From contig NC_088775.1 of NCBI RefSeq assembly GCF_954871325.1, forward strand, positions 84,421,561 to 84,485,560: DNA of 64,000 nucleotides, in the 5' to 3' direction. Source of the DNA: Gordionus sp. m RMFG-2023. Lineage: Eukaryota > Nematomorpha > Gordioida > Chordodea > Parachordodidae. Both the position numbers and the translations under genes were made by a program. The notes beneath the pieces were generated by a model. It ran no database searches. It had not been told where the DNA came from and saw nothing but the letters and a program-made list of their open reading frames with translations. This document shows, in pieces, positions 1 to 11,649 of this stretch (positions are counted from its first letter, which is position 1; the number at the start of each line of letters is the position of its first letter).

Positions 1-477
1 TGGAGTAGAAAAATCATTCGGTAGATATTCGAAATTTTGAGCCTCAGGAATTAGGATATATATAAGCAATGAATACATTGAATTCATTGCGCTGCATATA
101 AATTGAAGGCAATTAATCAATAATAAATAAATATAGTAAAAATTTAATCATCCATAAAATATTCAATTCCCCTTATCTTATTTAATGTTAGATTAGCTCA
201 ATGACACTGTGCAATGAAAACTAATAAAATAATCCATCTCTAATTTATATTTTATGGATTAAATTCACTAATTTTTTTTTTATAATTTGATGTGAATTCT
301 TATAATATTACTAAAATATGTGTTTATTTAATCAACTTTTTAATTTTATTATTGCTAAATATTTTATAAATTAAATAATGACCATTCCATTCTGATTAAT
401 TTACTGCTCAAAAAATCATAGCTTAAAATAAATATTACAAATTAATTTATAATATAACCTGAATGCTTTGAGGAAAT

Positions 478-1005
478 TTGAACCATTATCAGTAACCATT
501 TGGCAAAGTTTATTATGAATTTCAAAAGATTTGTGGATGTCAAAAATTATATTTGCAAGTACATCACATGTCTGACATCCTATTATCCTTTTAAGGGCTA
601 ATGGTACAGATATTCTTTTTAAAGCCTAAGGATTTAGCCAATGGCCTGTGATTCCCATATAGGCTGTTAAAACATGAATATCAGATCAATTTATAAATAT
701 AGATAAGGTTTACCTTCTGTTATGTGTCCAACTATCTGCCATGGTGCATATAACATATCACTGGGAACTCTGCGCTTAATGTTTTCAAACAATTGCACAT
801 ATCGGGAGCATCTTTCATCATTTCAAGAATATCGGCTATCTTAATAATTAATGTCTGGAGACATAAAATTGTTGCACCAAGGAATTTTAATCATCATGGT
901 AAATGATAGATTATCAACCAAGGACATTGGCTGAACTGTATCAATTAAAAAAATCGAAAGTTACTTTATCAGCCAGTATCTGAGAAGCATGTGCAACATT
1001 ATTAT
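478..1005 (-). mobile_element. hAT transposase remnant
   Basis: The minus strand reads, in pieces, like the middle of the hAT transposase found at 36151-38416. An upstream piece matches IDTVQPMSLVDN (about 1000-900), then a stretch around 780-730 matches ADSWTHNRR, then LALKRIIGCQTCDVLANII and VTDNGSNFLKAF (about 630-480). The last piece stops at a GT donor exactly where the other copy has an intron, so both copies descend from an intron-bearing parent. The frame is broken in several places and no terminal repeats were found, so this is an old fragment. Confidence 0.8.
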
Positions 1006-1244
1006 TAAATTAGGTAGAATTGAATTGGAATTTTTGTATGCAGTTTCAATAACGAATCGATGAAATTTAAATCAAACATACTTTTTTACACCAAAGGGAA
1101 TGGCGGAAAAGACATTCATAAGGATGATATTAAGGATATTTGTGAATTTTACCATTTATACTCAAGTCAAGTTTTAGAAAAAATGTCTGTTTTGAAATAT
1201 TTATATTATAAAATGAGGGAATAATAATTATATATGACCTGGAG

Positions 1245-1464
1245 TAGTGGTCAAACGGCTCGTTTTGAGCCGATTTTTCAAAACGGCTAACTCATTATTT
1301 CATCCAAGAAAATATTACTCAAGCCTGAAGATCTTGCTCATAGAAGGAACAAAGGTCTAGACTTATATTAACGAAATCTCGAGGCTTCGGCAATATTTTT
1401 GTTAATGAAATATTGAGTAGCCGTTTTTAAAAATCGGCTCAAAACTAGCCGTTTAACAACACTA
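1245..1464. mobile_element. hAT-type MITE, TAGTG family, intact ends
   Basis: This 220-bp palindromic element has ends TAGTGGTCAAACGGCTC and, inverted, TAGTGTTGTTAAACGGC. It is flanked by a perfect 8-bp target duplication ACCTGGAG (1237-1244 and 1465-1472). Eight-bp duplications and TAGNG-type ends are diagnostic of hAT. It is the best-bounded member, with 31845-32067, of a family seen about ten times in the window. Confidence 0.93.
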
Positions 1465-2039
1465 ACCTGGAGGGTAAAGAATCTAAAGATTTGCCAGATT
1501 CCGAGAATTGTATTGATTTTATTAAAGTATTTATATTAATATATTATTTAGCGTCTTCTTCTGGTGATGATTCTAAGACTTATAATTTATTAACCATTCC
1601 TACTACCTCATTTACTTCCAAAAGTGTGTCAAAAAATAATTAACTGCTTTTTCAAGAGAGGGGGGGGGTATCTTTAGGGGGTATTCTGCTTACATCGCTT
1701 AGAAAGTTTAGGGACCACAATCCTTCTTCGTATATAAGTTGAGAGCAAATCTCAGGGCTGCCAACGATAACCAATCAATAAAAGGTATGTTAAGGTTATC
1801 AAAAAATATTGGAAAGGATTAGCTAAGTCGAATGTAATCCTCGTTTTATTTAACATTCATTTTTTTATTTTATCTATTTTTTATTATTTAAAACATATAA
1901 CAAATTTTTTTACCATTTTTTTTATCTAAAAATTATGATATCTATTTTTAAAAAATTAATTCATTTTTATGCAATATACAATTTTTTAAAATTTGGAATT
2001 TTTATATAACTTTTTAAATAGCATATATATACTATAATG

Positions 2040-2430
2040 CAAAACCAAGGAGTTGGGAGCAAGGAAAATTTACCCTCCTTCTAAAATTTGTCTTGTTCTC
2101 GTAAATTAAGCTAATAAAAAAATTTCCCCTAGTCACTCCCTCACCCTCTCTCTCAAAAATGTATATTATATAATCAATAATCTTAGAAAAAAAGTTAATT
2201 ACTTTTAAAATAATAACATTTTTTAAAAAACGTATTCTTATTTTTTTTAAAAGTGAAAGCCAAAGGCCTACAATAAGTAAATCTAATGACTTCCCTAAAA
2301 TTTATAGGAAAAAACTTACCTTCATAATGCTTCCCTTCCCTTGTTAGAAAAATACTGACAAAAATATATTTGCATCTCAAATTCTTCCAATTGATCCATT
2401 TGCCCCCCCCCTCCCCAATAAAAAATGAGT
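2040..2430. mobile_element. Fragment of the hAT family at 48395-49569
   Basis: The stretch from about 2043 to 2210 can be lined up with 48410-48560. Both have a GC-rich start followed by AGCTAATAAAAAA, a CCCC-rich run, CACTCCCT and AAAAATGTAT in the same order. The end near 2403-2413 carries a poly(C) run. No target duplication was found here. It is a diverged partial copy. Confidence 0.5.
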
Positions 2431-2454
2431 AAGTTTGAATCAAAAGACCTAGGC

Positions 2455-2857
2455 TAGCTTACCCGATCAATCATTCGAATCTTTCCCGGGAAAGGTTTCA
2501 CTCGACACATATCAAAGCATAATCAATCGCATCCTGCAGAGTGCAGACGGTGCAAGCCTCTTTGTGGGGGTAGCCACTTAATTGTGTAATTGTGTTACAC
2601 TAATGACTGCCGGTCTACCAGGATAAGACCAGGACAAGACAAGTCCCGTGGTCTACCAGGACATGACCAGGAGAAGGGCTGCATTCAGATTTGCCAACTA
2701 ATGTCAAGCGAATTTTCGATTGAGATATTATTTCCTAAATTCAGAAAGAATCTTAGAAAATTACTTTTTAGGTATGAACACTAGCTTCGAACCATCCAAA
2801 CTCATTATAGGCTTCCTAAGTCGTAAGGATTACAGGCGTACACCACAACGCCCAGCC
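2455..2857 (-). repeat. 7SL/SRP Alu-domain-like sequence (SINE or SRP RNA pseudogene)
   Basis: Read on the minus strand from 2857, the sequence starts GGCTGGGCGTTGTGGTGTAC and continues GCCTGTAATCC. This parallels the 5' end of 7SL RNA. It keeps the conserved TGTAAT turn that binds SRP9/14, followed by a TCCT/AGGA four-bp stem with an eight-base loop, the same architecture as the 7SL hairpin. An A-box-like TGGTGTACGCC and a B-box-like GGTTCGAAGC (about 2793-2784) would suit RNA polymerase III. The SRP S-domain motifs (GGAAAC/GGAGCAG helix 8) are not visible further along, so a working SRP RNA gene is unlikely. The 3' boundary near 2455 is a guess. Confidence 0.5.
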
Positions 2858-3999
2858 AATTAAATTCGTATTTTTTTTCATATTTATAAGAATTATTTTA
2901 TAATGGATGTATTATTTCAGTTTGTGCAACTTTATTAACATCGTTATGATTTATACTAAATTAAATATAATTATCGATATTATATATAATATTTAAGACC
3001 AATATCGTGAAAGGTAATTAAAATACTTGGAAAAATTTGTGTAAATAATTTTTATCTATCATAATTTTAGATAATTTTTTTACATATAGCCAGTATGAAT
3101 GAAATGATTTATTATAATTACTTATATATAATAAGCAAATATGCCTTATATTTTATGTATATTATAACATTCTATTTTTTACTAGGTGAAATAACTTATA
3201 AAGTGTGATTAGGTTATATTTATCATAAGATATATAAATTTACCTAAAATATCAGTAGTATTGTTTATTATTTTTTTGATTTAATGATCTAAGAAATATA
3301 TAAAAATTTTATATTGAAAATTAAATATGTATTAAAATTTTTTATTGCAAAAGAAAAATTTGTGTAAAGTATTTTTGATGATACTTCTGCATCTTATTTG
3401 TCAATAAAGATATTTTATAAATATCCTATAGCCTAGCTGGTAAAATTAAGTAGATTTAGGTATTTAATTTATCAATCATATGCCAGTTTCATTAAAATAT
3501 ATATATCCAAACCTAACCATATCATTTCCATAAATAAAAATAAGTATCAGGATCTTATCCTACAGATAGAAAGGATAGCTAAATATATAGAATGATCAAT
3601 TATGTTATTTCTCACATTTCCACAAATTTTTTAATTTTTATTATTTCATCCTTAAATTTAAATTATTGAGGTCAAAATTCTTGGCTAAATATATATTTAA
3701 TTTTATTTGAATTTAAAATAATACTGTTCCGGATTTATTTTTTGATCATTTCAAATAATTTTGGCTGTATTACATAAATGTTTTATAAAAATAGAATATG
3801 ATATTCAAATTTTGTTATGAAATTTCTAGTTAAAAAAAATAATCTTAAATTTAAATTTATTTTACTGTCTGGATCATTTTTAAGACATGATATTTTAAGA
3901 AGTCCCTGTTCATATTAATTGACAGCCATTCTAAAAATTACTGGAATATTTTTTACTAATTATTAACAAGAGGTATTATTAATGAAGCAATGTATAGGA

Positions 4000-4280
4000 T
4001 ATCTTTTTATAATTTTTTTTTGAGCAAAACCTGTACTTTTCCATTTTGACCTGACATTAGATTTGTACCATCGTACACCTGGATTATATTGTATGAATTA
4101 GATTTTAAATCATTAAGTCGTTTTAAAATTTAATTTGTAAAGCTTTCATCAGAAATACTTTCTAAATCAAATATTCTTATTAAATTCTCTTCAATTTCTC
4201 TACAAAAAATTTACTGAATAATTAAACTCACATTTTTGCAACCTTCTTCATTCTCTATCTCATCAGCCCAATGATATATA
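4000..4280 (-). mobile_element. hAT (ZMYM1/DUF4371 type) transposase remnant
   Basis: The minus strand reads, with interruptions, ADEIENEEGCKNVSLIIQ, then EENLIRIFDLESISDESF, then LKRLNDLKSNSYN and a diagnostic YDGTNLMSGQNGKVQ. The YDGxxxMSG motif and the preceding block belong to the DUF4371-containing hAT transposases related to ZMYM1. The segment is disrupted and has no termini of its own. Confidence 0.7.
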
Positions 4281-5794
4281 TATCATTGCATCAGCCTGAC
4301 TAAAAAACGACATTTTATAATTTGTTAGATATTCTAATATTATTTCTGTCACAATAAATATGACTTTATTTTGAATATGTGTTGTGTTTGTGTATATTGG
4401 ACATTTTTTGGTATTGTTTAAAATTTTATTAAATTTTCTATCAAACATTGCATAAAAAGTCCTGAAGAATAAATTATATTTTCATCTCCACCTTCTTGAA
4501 ATATAACGAGACCCACAAAAATGGATATCTTGTTTGCTAAAAAATTATATCAAATATCGATTTCAAGTAATATTGATTAAACTCAACTTGATAGTTTACT
4601 GAAATGTCGTTATCGTCGTCTCCCTATTTATATTACAATTTCTGTCAAGCCATATTGCCATTGAATTTAAATACCTGAGGATTTATGTTCCAACATCTCT
4701 TTGCAACTAAAGCCTTTTTCTAATTGCTAAAAAAAATTTTGCGAATTCGCCCCTTACAAATATTTTTTTAAAAAAAATAAAAGGCAGCATCAGCTTTAAC
4801 ACTGTATTCAGGGGCGGACTGGCCAGTAATCCATTGGGAAAATCTCCCACGGGGCCTCGAGATTTTACAAATTTAGGGGCCTATCCTTAGTAAATTACAA
4901 ATTTGGGGGCCTTCTTAGTAAAGGAAAAAGAAGAATTTTTTAAATTAAATTGGCATAAAATCTATTAAATCTAAATATGTTTTAATACAATTTTTTTTTA
5001 AATATTAGAAATTTAAATAATTATTAAATATTAATTTAATCTGGTGGAATTATAATCACCATAAAATTTAAAGTTTATGTTTATATAGTACATTATTATT
5101 ATTGAAAATGGACCAAAATGAAAATAATAAACAACACAAGTTAAACCAAACCCCATAAAAATAATTTATGATTTTTTAATATTCATATTCATATAATTTT
5201 ATTTATTTACCTTAAGTTAAAATGAAATTAACTACTAACCCAGAACTAAGTATAAGTATTAAGAAAATTTATACCCCCCCCCCCCCCTATTCCAAATAAA
5301 ATGAGCCATATTTATTTAACAAACATAATCTAATGTAAATGTTTAAGGATTTTTCTGGACTAGAGTGGAATCTTTACTTAAAATATTGATTATTAATGAT
5401 CTTATCATTCAAGCATAACATCAACATTTTATCTGAAATAGATTAAATATAAAGAAAAAATATATATAACCTTGATAGATATTTTATAGTAAAAAAAAGA
5501 AAATACAAAAGTGGAGCAGAAAATCTTCATGATAAATCTTGCAAAAAACTTAAGATAGCTGGTAAAAATCCAAAACAACAAAAGTTGTCTTTTTTCAATA
5601 TAACAACTATAAACTTATCAAAAAAATCTTCATTTCTTGAAACTTCTTTAGACCAGTGGCGTAGCTAGGAATTTTCCTTAGAGGGGGTCCATACAGATAA
5701 AAGCCTGGGAAACTTGCCCGGCCTTCGGCCGGGTTTATCTTAAAAATCATATTTGTTTTTCTTATAATACAAAAGTCCTAGAATAATTGTTAAT

Positions 5795-5983
5795 TAGTGT
5801 TGTTAAACGGCTCGATTTGAGCCGATTTTTTTAAACAGCTGACTCAATATTTTAGCCAAAAAATTATTGCTCAAGCTCTAAACCTTTGTAACATCCATGA
5901 GCAAAATTTTCAGGCTGGCATAATTTTATGACTAATATATTGAGGTAGCCATATCAGCTTAAAATGAGCCATTAACAACACTA
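5795..5983. mobile_element. hAT-type MITE, TAGTG family, worn
   Basis: Left end TAGTGTTGTTAAACGGCTC and right end inverted TAGTGTTGTTAATGGCTC bound 189 bp. Flanking octamers TTGTTAAT and ATTTTAAT agree at six of eight positions, which fits an aged target duplication. It lies inside the hAT element at 5654-7830 and is therefore younger than that insertion or was carried with it. Confidence 0.75.
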
Positions 5984-6195
5984 ATTTTAATTAATATAAC
6001 ATATTTCGACATAACTTTTATAGATATACGTTTCAATTTATTATACTTTTATAGAAATCAAGTATTTTTTTTTTTTAGCATACCTATTATCTTTATTTTT
6101 TAAAAATTATATATATTTAAAATAACATGTAAACTATTTGTAAAATAAAATTCATATAAAAACTATATTAAATAAAATAATAATTAAATATTTAA

Positions 6196-7740
6196 TTAGG
6201 TATGATCAACGGGGCTTATAGACCCATGTATGGATATGCAATTAGACCGACAGATTTCAGTTGATATTCTCTGTCGAAGGTAGAAGCCTTGTTTTGGGTC
6301 ATCTGTGATTAAGCGTAACCTTTGCCCTATTGTTTTGAATAATTTTAGGGCTTGGGGTCCAAATGATCCATAGGTATCTGAGACTACCGGAACAAACAAA
6401 ACATTATTAAGGTTGCTATATTTGTTTGTTTTTGTGTTTTCGGCTTTCGTGATAGAGTTGGAAGAAAAAGATCTGGCAAAATGATCCACGCAAGTATAAT
6501 CCCAGACGAAAGGTAGACCTTGGTTCCAAGGGACTAGCGTCATACCATCTGGTCTGGTTTGATTGTCGGGGCTGAGGCCGGATGGTTCTAGGGTGAAGGG
6601 AATATTTGAGGATTTTAAGGTTCTGTTGATGATTGAATTGATAGCATGGTGTCTGGGTAATCTGCCCTTTGAGAAACGACAGTGAAGGGGGTGGTGTCCA
6701 AGACTATCGATGTGGGTTTCACATAGAACGCATGATGTAGGTGTTACGATTTCACATCCTAAGCGAAGGCCTATTGATATTCTGAGTTCTTCGTTGGTTA
6801 ATGACAAGCCTAGATTAGAACTAGGTACAGTTTCTAACCATTCATATATAAGATGGCCTATAGGTGATGTTGGAATTATTGGATCTGGCAGAGGGGTCAT
6901 ATTATTGTCATTAGGTATAATTGGGTTAGGGTTTTGGTGGAGAAAGAGCGATGAAGATATTATTTGAACAGCTTTGAAGTGTAAGTAATCAACGCAATGC
7001 TGTATCAATGGAAAGTTCCAGTCTCTTTGCTTTAATGAATTTGGATATGAGCGATTTGGGGCATTTTTGCTCCAGAGCTCTTGTGCTGCCGTTCGATCTG
7101 GGTCGATATACAAGTCTCCCAGTGTGTGTCGAAATTTAGCCACTGAGGATAGAAAAGCTGAAATGCTTAGGGATATGGGGGATTATATGCCTATACCGCC
7201 TAGCTTTAGTGGAAGAGCGGCTTGCATCCAGGAGGATGATAAAAATTTGATATTTACTATGGATTCGAGAGTATTTTTAAGTGGACTTCGAGGTCCAATA
7301 ATACCTCAGAAGATGTGAAAATTGTAGATGAACGAAAGACGTGTAAAATTTTTGGAATGAATAAAAAAAATTTTTAGTAAATAGAAAGCCTGGTGAGCGG
7401 GTAAATATTTTAGAATATTTTTCATTCTATTAAATTTTGCAAAGAATTCATCTCTAAAATGAAATATAGCTTTTCCCCCTCTAATAGGTGAACCTAAATG
7501 GGTAAAGTTGGCTTTGTCCACTAAAATAAAATTTTCGGGTGGGCAGTTCGATTCAGAAGGGGAATAAAATTCACACTTATGAGGGTTTAGTGAGAGTCCT
7601 ATTATAATAAAAGCTAAGCGATTTATAATTGATGGAATTTTTATGATTTCGTTCTAAGGGCCTACTAGTGTGCCATCGTCCAGGTACCATACATTTAATT
7701 TAAGATCACAATTGGTATTTATTTGATATAAAGTCACTTT
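6196..7740 (-). mobile_element. LINE fragment: RT end plus restriction-like endonuclease
   Basis: Minus-strand reading gives the reverse-transcriptase catalytic block WYLDDGTLVG (about 7692-7663), then an RT thumb-like stretch with LPAHQAFYLLK (about 7420-7385), then after an in-frame stop near 7180 a 315-codon open frame (6196-7143). That frame carries a Cys-Cys-His-Cys finger (C138, C141, H150, C155), an RHH block and RPD at 197-199 with D215. This order (finger, basic block, PD...D) is that of the restriction-like endonuclease at the C-terminus of R2-like LINEs. The N-terminal RT and any 3' tail are missing. Part of the frame is still open, suggesting moderate age. Confidence 0.75.
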
Positions 7741-9472
7741 TGAGTCTTTTGAACGTATAATCTAAAAAAAATTGCTCTGGGGGGGGGGGTCCAAACCCGA
7801 ACCTTCCCCCACCTCGCAGCTATGTCATTGCTTTAGACACTCCTTTACGCTCCAAAAAAGGGAAAACAACGCTACCTGACATTGTAATTCATAGCATAAA
7901 AAGTCCACATATATCACATATACAAAAATATAATCCGTTTTGATTTATTAAGTTCTTGTTTTTTCAAACAAGGGCTACAATTAAATAATATAATTGGAGA
8001 ATCTTTTGATGGTGCAGCTATCATAAGAAGTAAATTTGTTGGCTTGCAAGCTTAAATTAAGCAAAAAGTTCCAGACAGTAGATATATTTGTTGTTATAGC
8101 CACATTCTTAACTTTTGTGTTTGTGACACATGTGGTAATCTCGAGGCGGAAAATCTATTTGGATTACTAAATAGGCTTTCCACATTTTTTAATAAATCTT
8201 ATAAAAGAATGGAAGTTTGGACGTTTGCAAGTGTGAATAACCCTCTTATTGGTTCAAAAAAATTAAAAAGGCTTCAAAAAATTGGGGAAACAAGATGGTG
8301 GGCACGGGAGAAAGCAGTTTTTTAGAAGTTTAATAAAAAAGATGCGCTAATATCTACTACAATAAGTGTCTTACATTATATATATATGCAAATTCAAAAC
8401 CCACCTAACGGCACAAATTTTTTTGATTTTGAAATAAATGTAGACATTTTGACTGCCTGGAAAATGGTTTAAGATTAAATTTTCTTTAAATTCTATAAAT
8501 TTCCTCTCAATACATACGAAAGCTACAAATATGGCATTATCGATCGATAAAGATTTGGCTGTTTAATAACATAACGTAGAATTTGTGGTAAAAAGAAAAT
8601 GTGTTTTGATAAATGCTTAGATAAACGTCCAAATGACTCTTCAAATTTACAGAATTGAAGTGTTTCGCAATATCATTGACCAGATGGTAACTAGTTTTAC
8701 TGAAAGATTTTCGAAAATCAACATTTAATAACTGATGCTCAATATTTCTATCCTAGAAGTTTTGATGAAATTAATAGGGAAGATATAACTAAAGAGGCTT
8801 TGAAAAGAATCTCTTCGTTAGCAAAGGTAGATAGGGACAAACTGCGAGAAGAACTAATTTCATTCTCTAGTATATATAGCAATTTACTCATTGGCTTTAA
8901 GAAGAGTACAGAAAATTTCATCTATCATAGTGATTACACGTCAGACAGTGAAAGTGAAGAATTTTAAGATTCTATGAAAGAAAGTTGCAATGGAGATTTT
9001 TTAACCAAATTTGGTAAGTGTATATGAGATGTTATGTCGATACAAAATGCATATACAAATTTATATATAATATATGAATATCTACTCACTTTATCTTTTT
9101 CACAAGTAAATTGTGAACAAACCTTTAGCAAATTAAAAATAGACTGCTAGCAAATATTGGACAGAATTATTTAGAAGCCTTTTTAATGATGTCTGTAGAA
9201 AGGAAATTATTAGAAATAAAATTAAGTGAGATTCATGAATATCTGCGCAAATGTTCACCATTAATGAGAAAAATGTTAAGCTAAACTTGATGGAAATTTA
9301 ACCTTAATCACAATTAAATCCTTTTCTTTCTTAATGTTCAAAACCGATTTAAAGGTAAACGTTTGATAATTTCTTATAATATTCATTATATATCATTTAG
9401 CAATTTAATTTAAACACATTTATTCATTCTAATTCTACTTCTTTTTCTGTTTCGGTAATTTACGATTCTAAT

Positions 9473-9738
9473 ATGTTTGACCAAAATGCAAGTATGTTAA
9501 AAACCGAAACAGAAGTAAATTTTTATACAATTACCGATATTCATATTTTACGATATTAGTTTATTTTAGCAATATAAAAAGAAAATTTATTTTCTTTGTC
9601 TCACTCCTATGTTTCAATTTTTAGACCAAACCTTTTGTGGCAGATGAGAGATTTAGTCAAATGCTATCGATTTTGAGCGGCGCGCAACGATTTGCATCAA
9701 GCTCACTATCAGCAGTAGACCTACATTATCAACAATAA
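9473..9738 (+). CDS. Possible two-exon small protein gene
   Basis: Exon 1 (9473-9514) starts ATG and ends GAA before a GTAAAT donor. Exon 2 (9625-9738) follows a TTTCAATTTTTAG acceptor and ends TAA. Both join in phase 0 to give 51 residues, beginning MFDQNASMLKTETE and ending SLSAVDLHYQQ. Exon 2 is clearly richer in G+C than its surroundings, as the confirmed host exons here are, and has no internal stop. I do not recognise the protein. It could equally be the last exon of a longer plus-strand gene whose other exons were lost among the transposons to the left. No membrane segment or signal peptide is visible. Confidence 0.4.
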
Positions 9739-9943
9739 TTTACATATTTTACTTCTTTTTTTAGAAATATATTACATTTTTATATTATTATATTTCGTTT
9801 ATTATAAAAATATTCCAGAGCTTTTATTTAATTCTTATCAATATTTTATTTTTTTGTTCTATAAATATTTTGTTAACTATTTTTTTCTCAGCCTTATAAA
9901 TAAAAAATAAAATTATATATATAACAATTAAGCGGTGTAATTA

Positions 9944-11141
9944 AACTGAGAATTGACAGGTAAACTGAGAATGCACAGGTAAACTGAGAATTGACATGTA
10001 AAATTTATATTTTATAGACTATCAATTTTATTTTAAAAATATAAATAAAATGTTTTTATTATGTAAATCAAATTTATCCAAAATTAATTTTATCTAAATT
10101 AGGGGTGTACCGATACCATTTTTTGGAGGCCGATCCGATATTCCTGATATTAAATTGATATCGGCCGATTACCTATCCGATATCATATCTAATTTTGTAT
10201 TATGTATAGATACCAATGGTTTTAATTTTTAATATACTTTTTATTAGTATAACATCTATAATTTAACTATACCATAACTTATGTCATTTAAATATATTAT
10301 AATGATCAGTTATAGTTTATAATCAATTCAATTGCAATTCTAAAAGTATATAAAATATTTTTATTGTTAAATCACTTTTATATAATAATTAATATATTAA
10401 TCTATATACATAAATAAGTAATAAACAAATATATATGAAATTTGAAATAATTATTTAAAATACTCATTAATATATCAAAGATTTCTTTTTAGAAATACCA
10501 AAATTTCAAATTATCAGAGGTTAGCCTGCGGCGATTGTAACTGTCAATACCACCAGCTTCATTAAAAACTGATTCCGAAGAGATTATCGCACACTTTTAT
10601 AAATAGGATTTGTAAAAAAAAATAACAATATGGCAGAATATTTATAAATTAATTATTATTATTAAAAAAATATACATAAAAATGGACTTCGATTTTATTT
10701 ATAAAAATAAATAATTTTAGACATAATTTTTTTTAAAATTTATATTTTGTTAAAGACGCCATTTTATATCGGATCGGATAGGAAAATTTATAATATTCAC
10801 CGATAACCAATATTTTAAAATGGGTGAATTATCGGCCCGATCCGATAAAAATATCGGTACATCCCTAGAAGAAATTGTAGTCCATAAATTTAAAATATGT
10901 ATAGAACAGATATGTTACATAGAAAATAAAAAATCCATAATAAATTTTAAAAATCATAAATATATTTACATTAGATGGCGTAATAGATTAATAATTTAGT
11001 TTTTAATTTAAAAAATATGAATTATAGTAGCATAATCTTTACTTTAGATTAATTTATTTGGTACAAACTGATATAATCATAAAATGAAAAACAATTAAGT
11101 TTCCATCATTATTTTTTGAGTTATGATGTCAATTCTCAGTT
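9944..11141. mobile_element. Tc1/mariner-type nonautonomous element
   Basis: The left end AACTGAGAATTGACAGG is matched by an inverted copy at the right end (about 11125-11141). Both ends are flanked by TA (9942-9943 and 11142-11143), the Tc1/mariner target. At the left the terminal motif is repeated three times head to tail (about 9942-10000). The interior carries a nested hAT-like element (10100-10867) and no transposase of its own. Confidence 0.65.
10100..10867 (-). mobile_element. hAT-derived element, TAGGGGTGTACCGATA ends
   Basis: Ends TAGGGGTGTACCGATACC and inverted TAGGGATGTACCGATATT extend into long complementary blocks rich in CCGATCCGAT and CCGATAT. Between them, at about 10600-10490 on the minus strand, a short frame reads SSESVFNEAGGIDSYNRRRL, the C-terminal dimerisation signature of hAT transposases (SERVFSxAG...RxRL). 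So this is an internally deleted copy of a hAT transposon. No clean 8-bp duplication remains. A relative lies at 61012-61466. Confidence 0.75.
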
Positions 11142-11202
11142 TAGTCAATTTTTTTAAGATTTTTGGGATTTTAAAAATATTTTCCCGGCGGCATCTATTT
11201 TC

Positions 11203-11280
11203 CAATGTTGTTAAAGTAGCGTGCTTACTTTTAAAAAGAAATAGCAATCGCGGTAGCTCGCCATTAATTTATTTACACAT
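11203..11280. mobile_element. Left-end fragment of the 36151 hAT family
   Basis: CAATGTTGTTAAAGTAGCGTG followed by a tract of AGCGGTAGC-like sequence matches the left end of the hAT transposon at 36151 (CAATGTTGTTAAAATAGCG). Only about 75 bp remain before unrelated sequence. Confidence 0.65.
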
Positions 11281-11324
11281 TTAAAGTAACTTTACAATTA
11301 AGCAAAAGATAATTTTTATAAAAA

Positions 11325-11643
11325 ATGGTCTTAAGTAAAGGTGACTTGCGTATGATTAAAATTTTGAGACGAGAAAAAGATTACGGAGCCAGAAAAAATT
11401 TCCTAACAGGAGATGGTCTATCGCAACCTTTAATCGATTGATTGCAAAACTTGATGCTACCATATCAGCAAAAAAGACGGTATGTGTAGACCACACACAC
11501 CTCGTATTAATGGAAAATGTTAATTCTGTTAAAACAATAGTAGCCATGAAGATAGACCTTGCACCCATGGAACAATTTTATTCATGGCTAGATCCTGAGA
11601 TTGTTTCCTTTTTTAAACATTTCACTATAGCTCTTTGTGTATA
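11325..11643 (+). mobile_element. Tc1/mariner transposase N-terminal fragment
   Basis: The plus strand opens with MVLSKGDLRMIKILRREK and DYGARK, shifts frame, and continues RWSIATFNRLIAKLDAT, then ENVNSVKTIV. The DYGAR...W..ATFNRLIAKLDATGS pattern is the first helix-turn-helix of a common invertebrate Tc1-like transposase. The DDE catalytic part is absent, and no terminal repeats were located. Confidence 0.7.
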
Positions 11644-11649
11644 ATCCGA

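Larger units (their letters stand above)
5654..7830. mobile_element. hAT element with 8-bp duplication, nested
   Basis: Ends are CAGTGGCGTAGCTAGG on the left and, inverted, CAATGACATAGCTGCG on the right, each followed by a G-rich GGGGGTCC-type stretch. The flanking 8-bp duplication CTTTAGAC is perfect (5646-5653 and 7831-7838). It interrupts the transposase of the surrounding hAT element. No transposase is recognisable inside; the interior is mostly a LINE fragment and a MITE. The left end resembles that at 41905, so both belong to one family. Confidence 0.85.
4808..9290 (+). mobile_element. hAT element, ZMYM1-like transposase, interrupted
   Basis: A hAT-like left end, CAGGGGCGGACTGGCC, lies at 4808. 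The plus strand then encodes a basic N-terminal stretch, KSGAENLHDKSCKKLK, at about 5510-5560, typical of ZMYM1-like hAT proteins. After a 2.18-kb insertion (5654-7830) the reading resumes with ESFDGAAIIRSKFVGLQA (about 8000), CYSHILNFCVCDTC, LKRLQKIGETRWWAREK (about 8260) and ITDAQYFYPRSF (about 8720). It ends with a dimerisation-like CEQTFSKLKI near 9115. Several frame breaks and an internal gap make it dead. The matching right terminus was not found. Confidence 0.75.

Noticed and set aside
6710-7318. Plus-strand frames over the LINE fragment
   Set aside because: They are opposite a recognised reverse-transcriptase/endonuclease reading and carry no motif.
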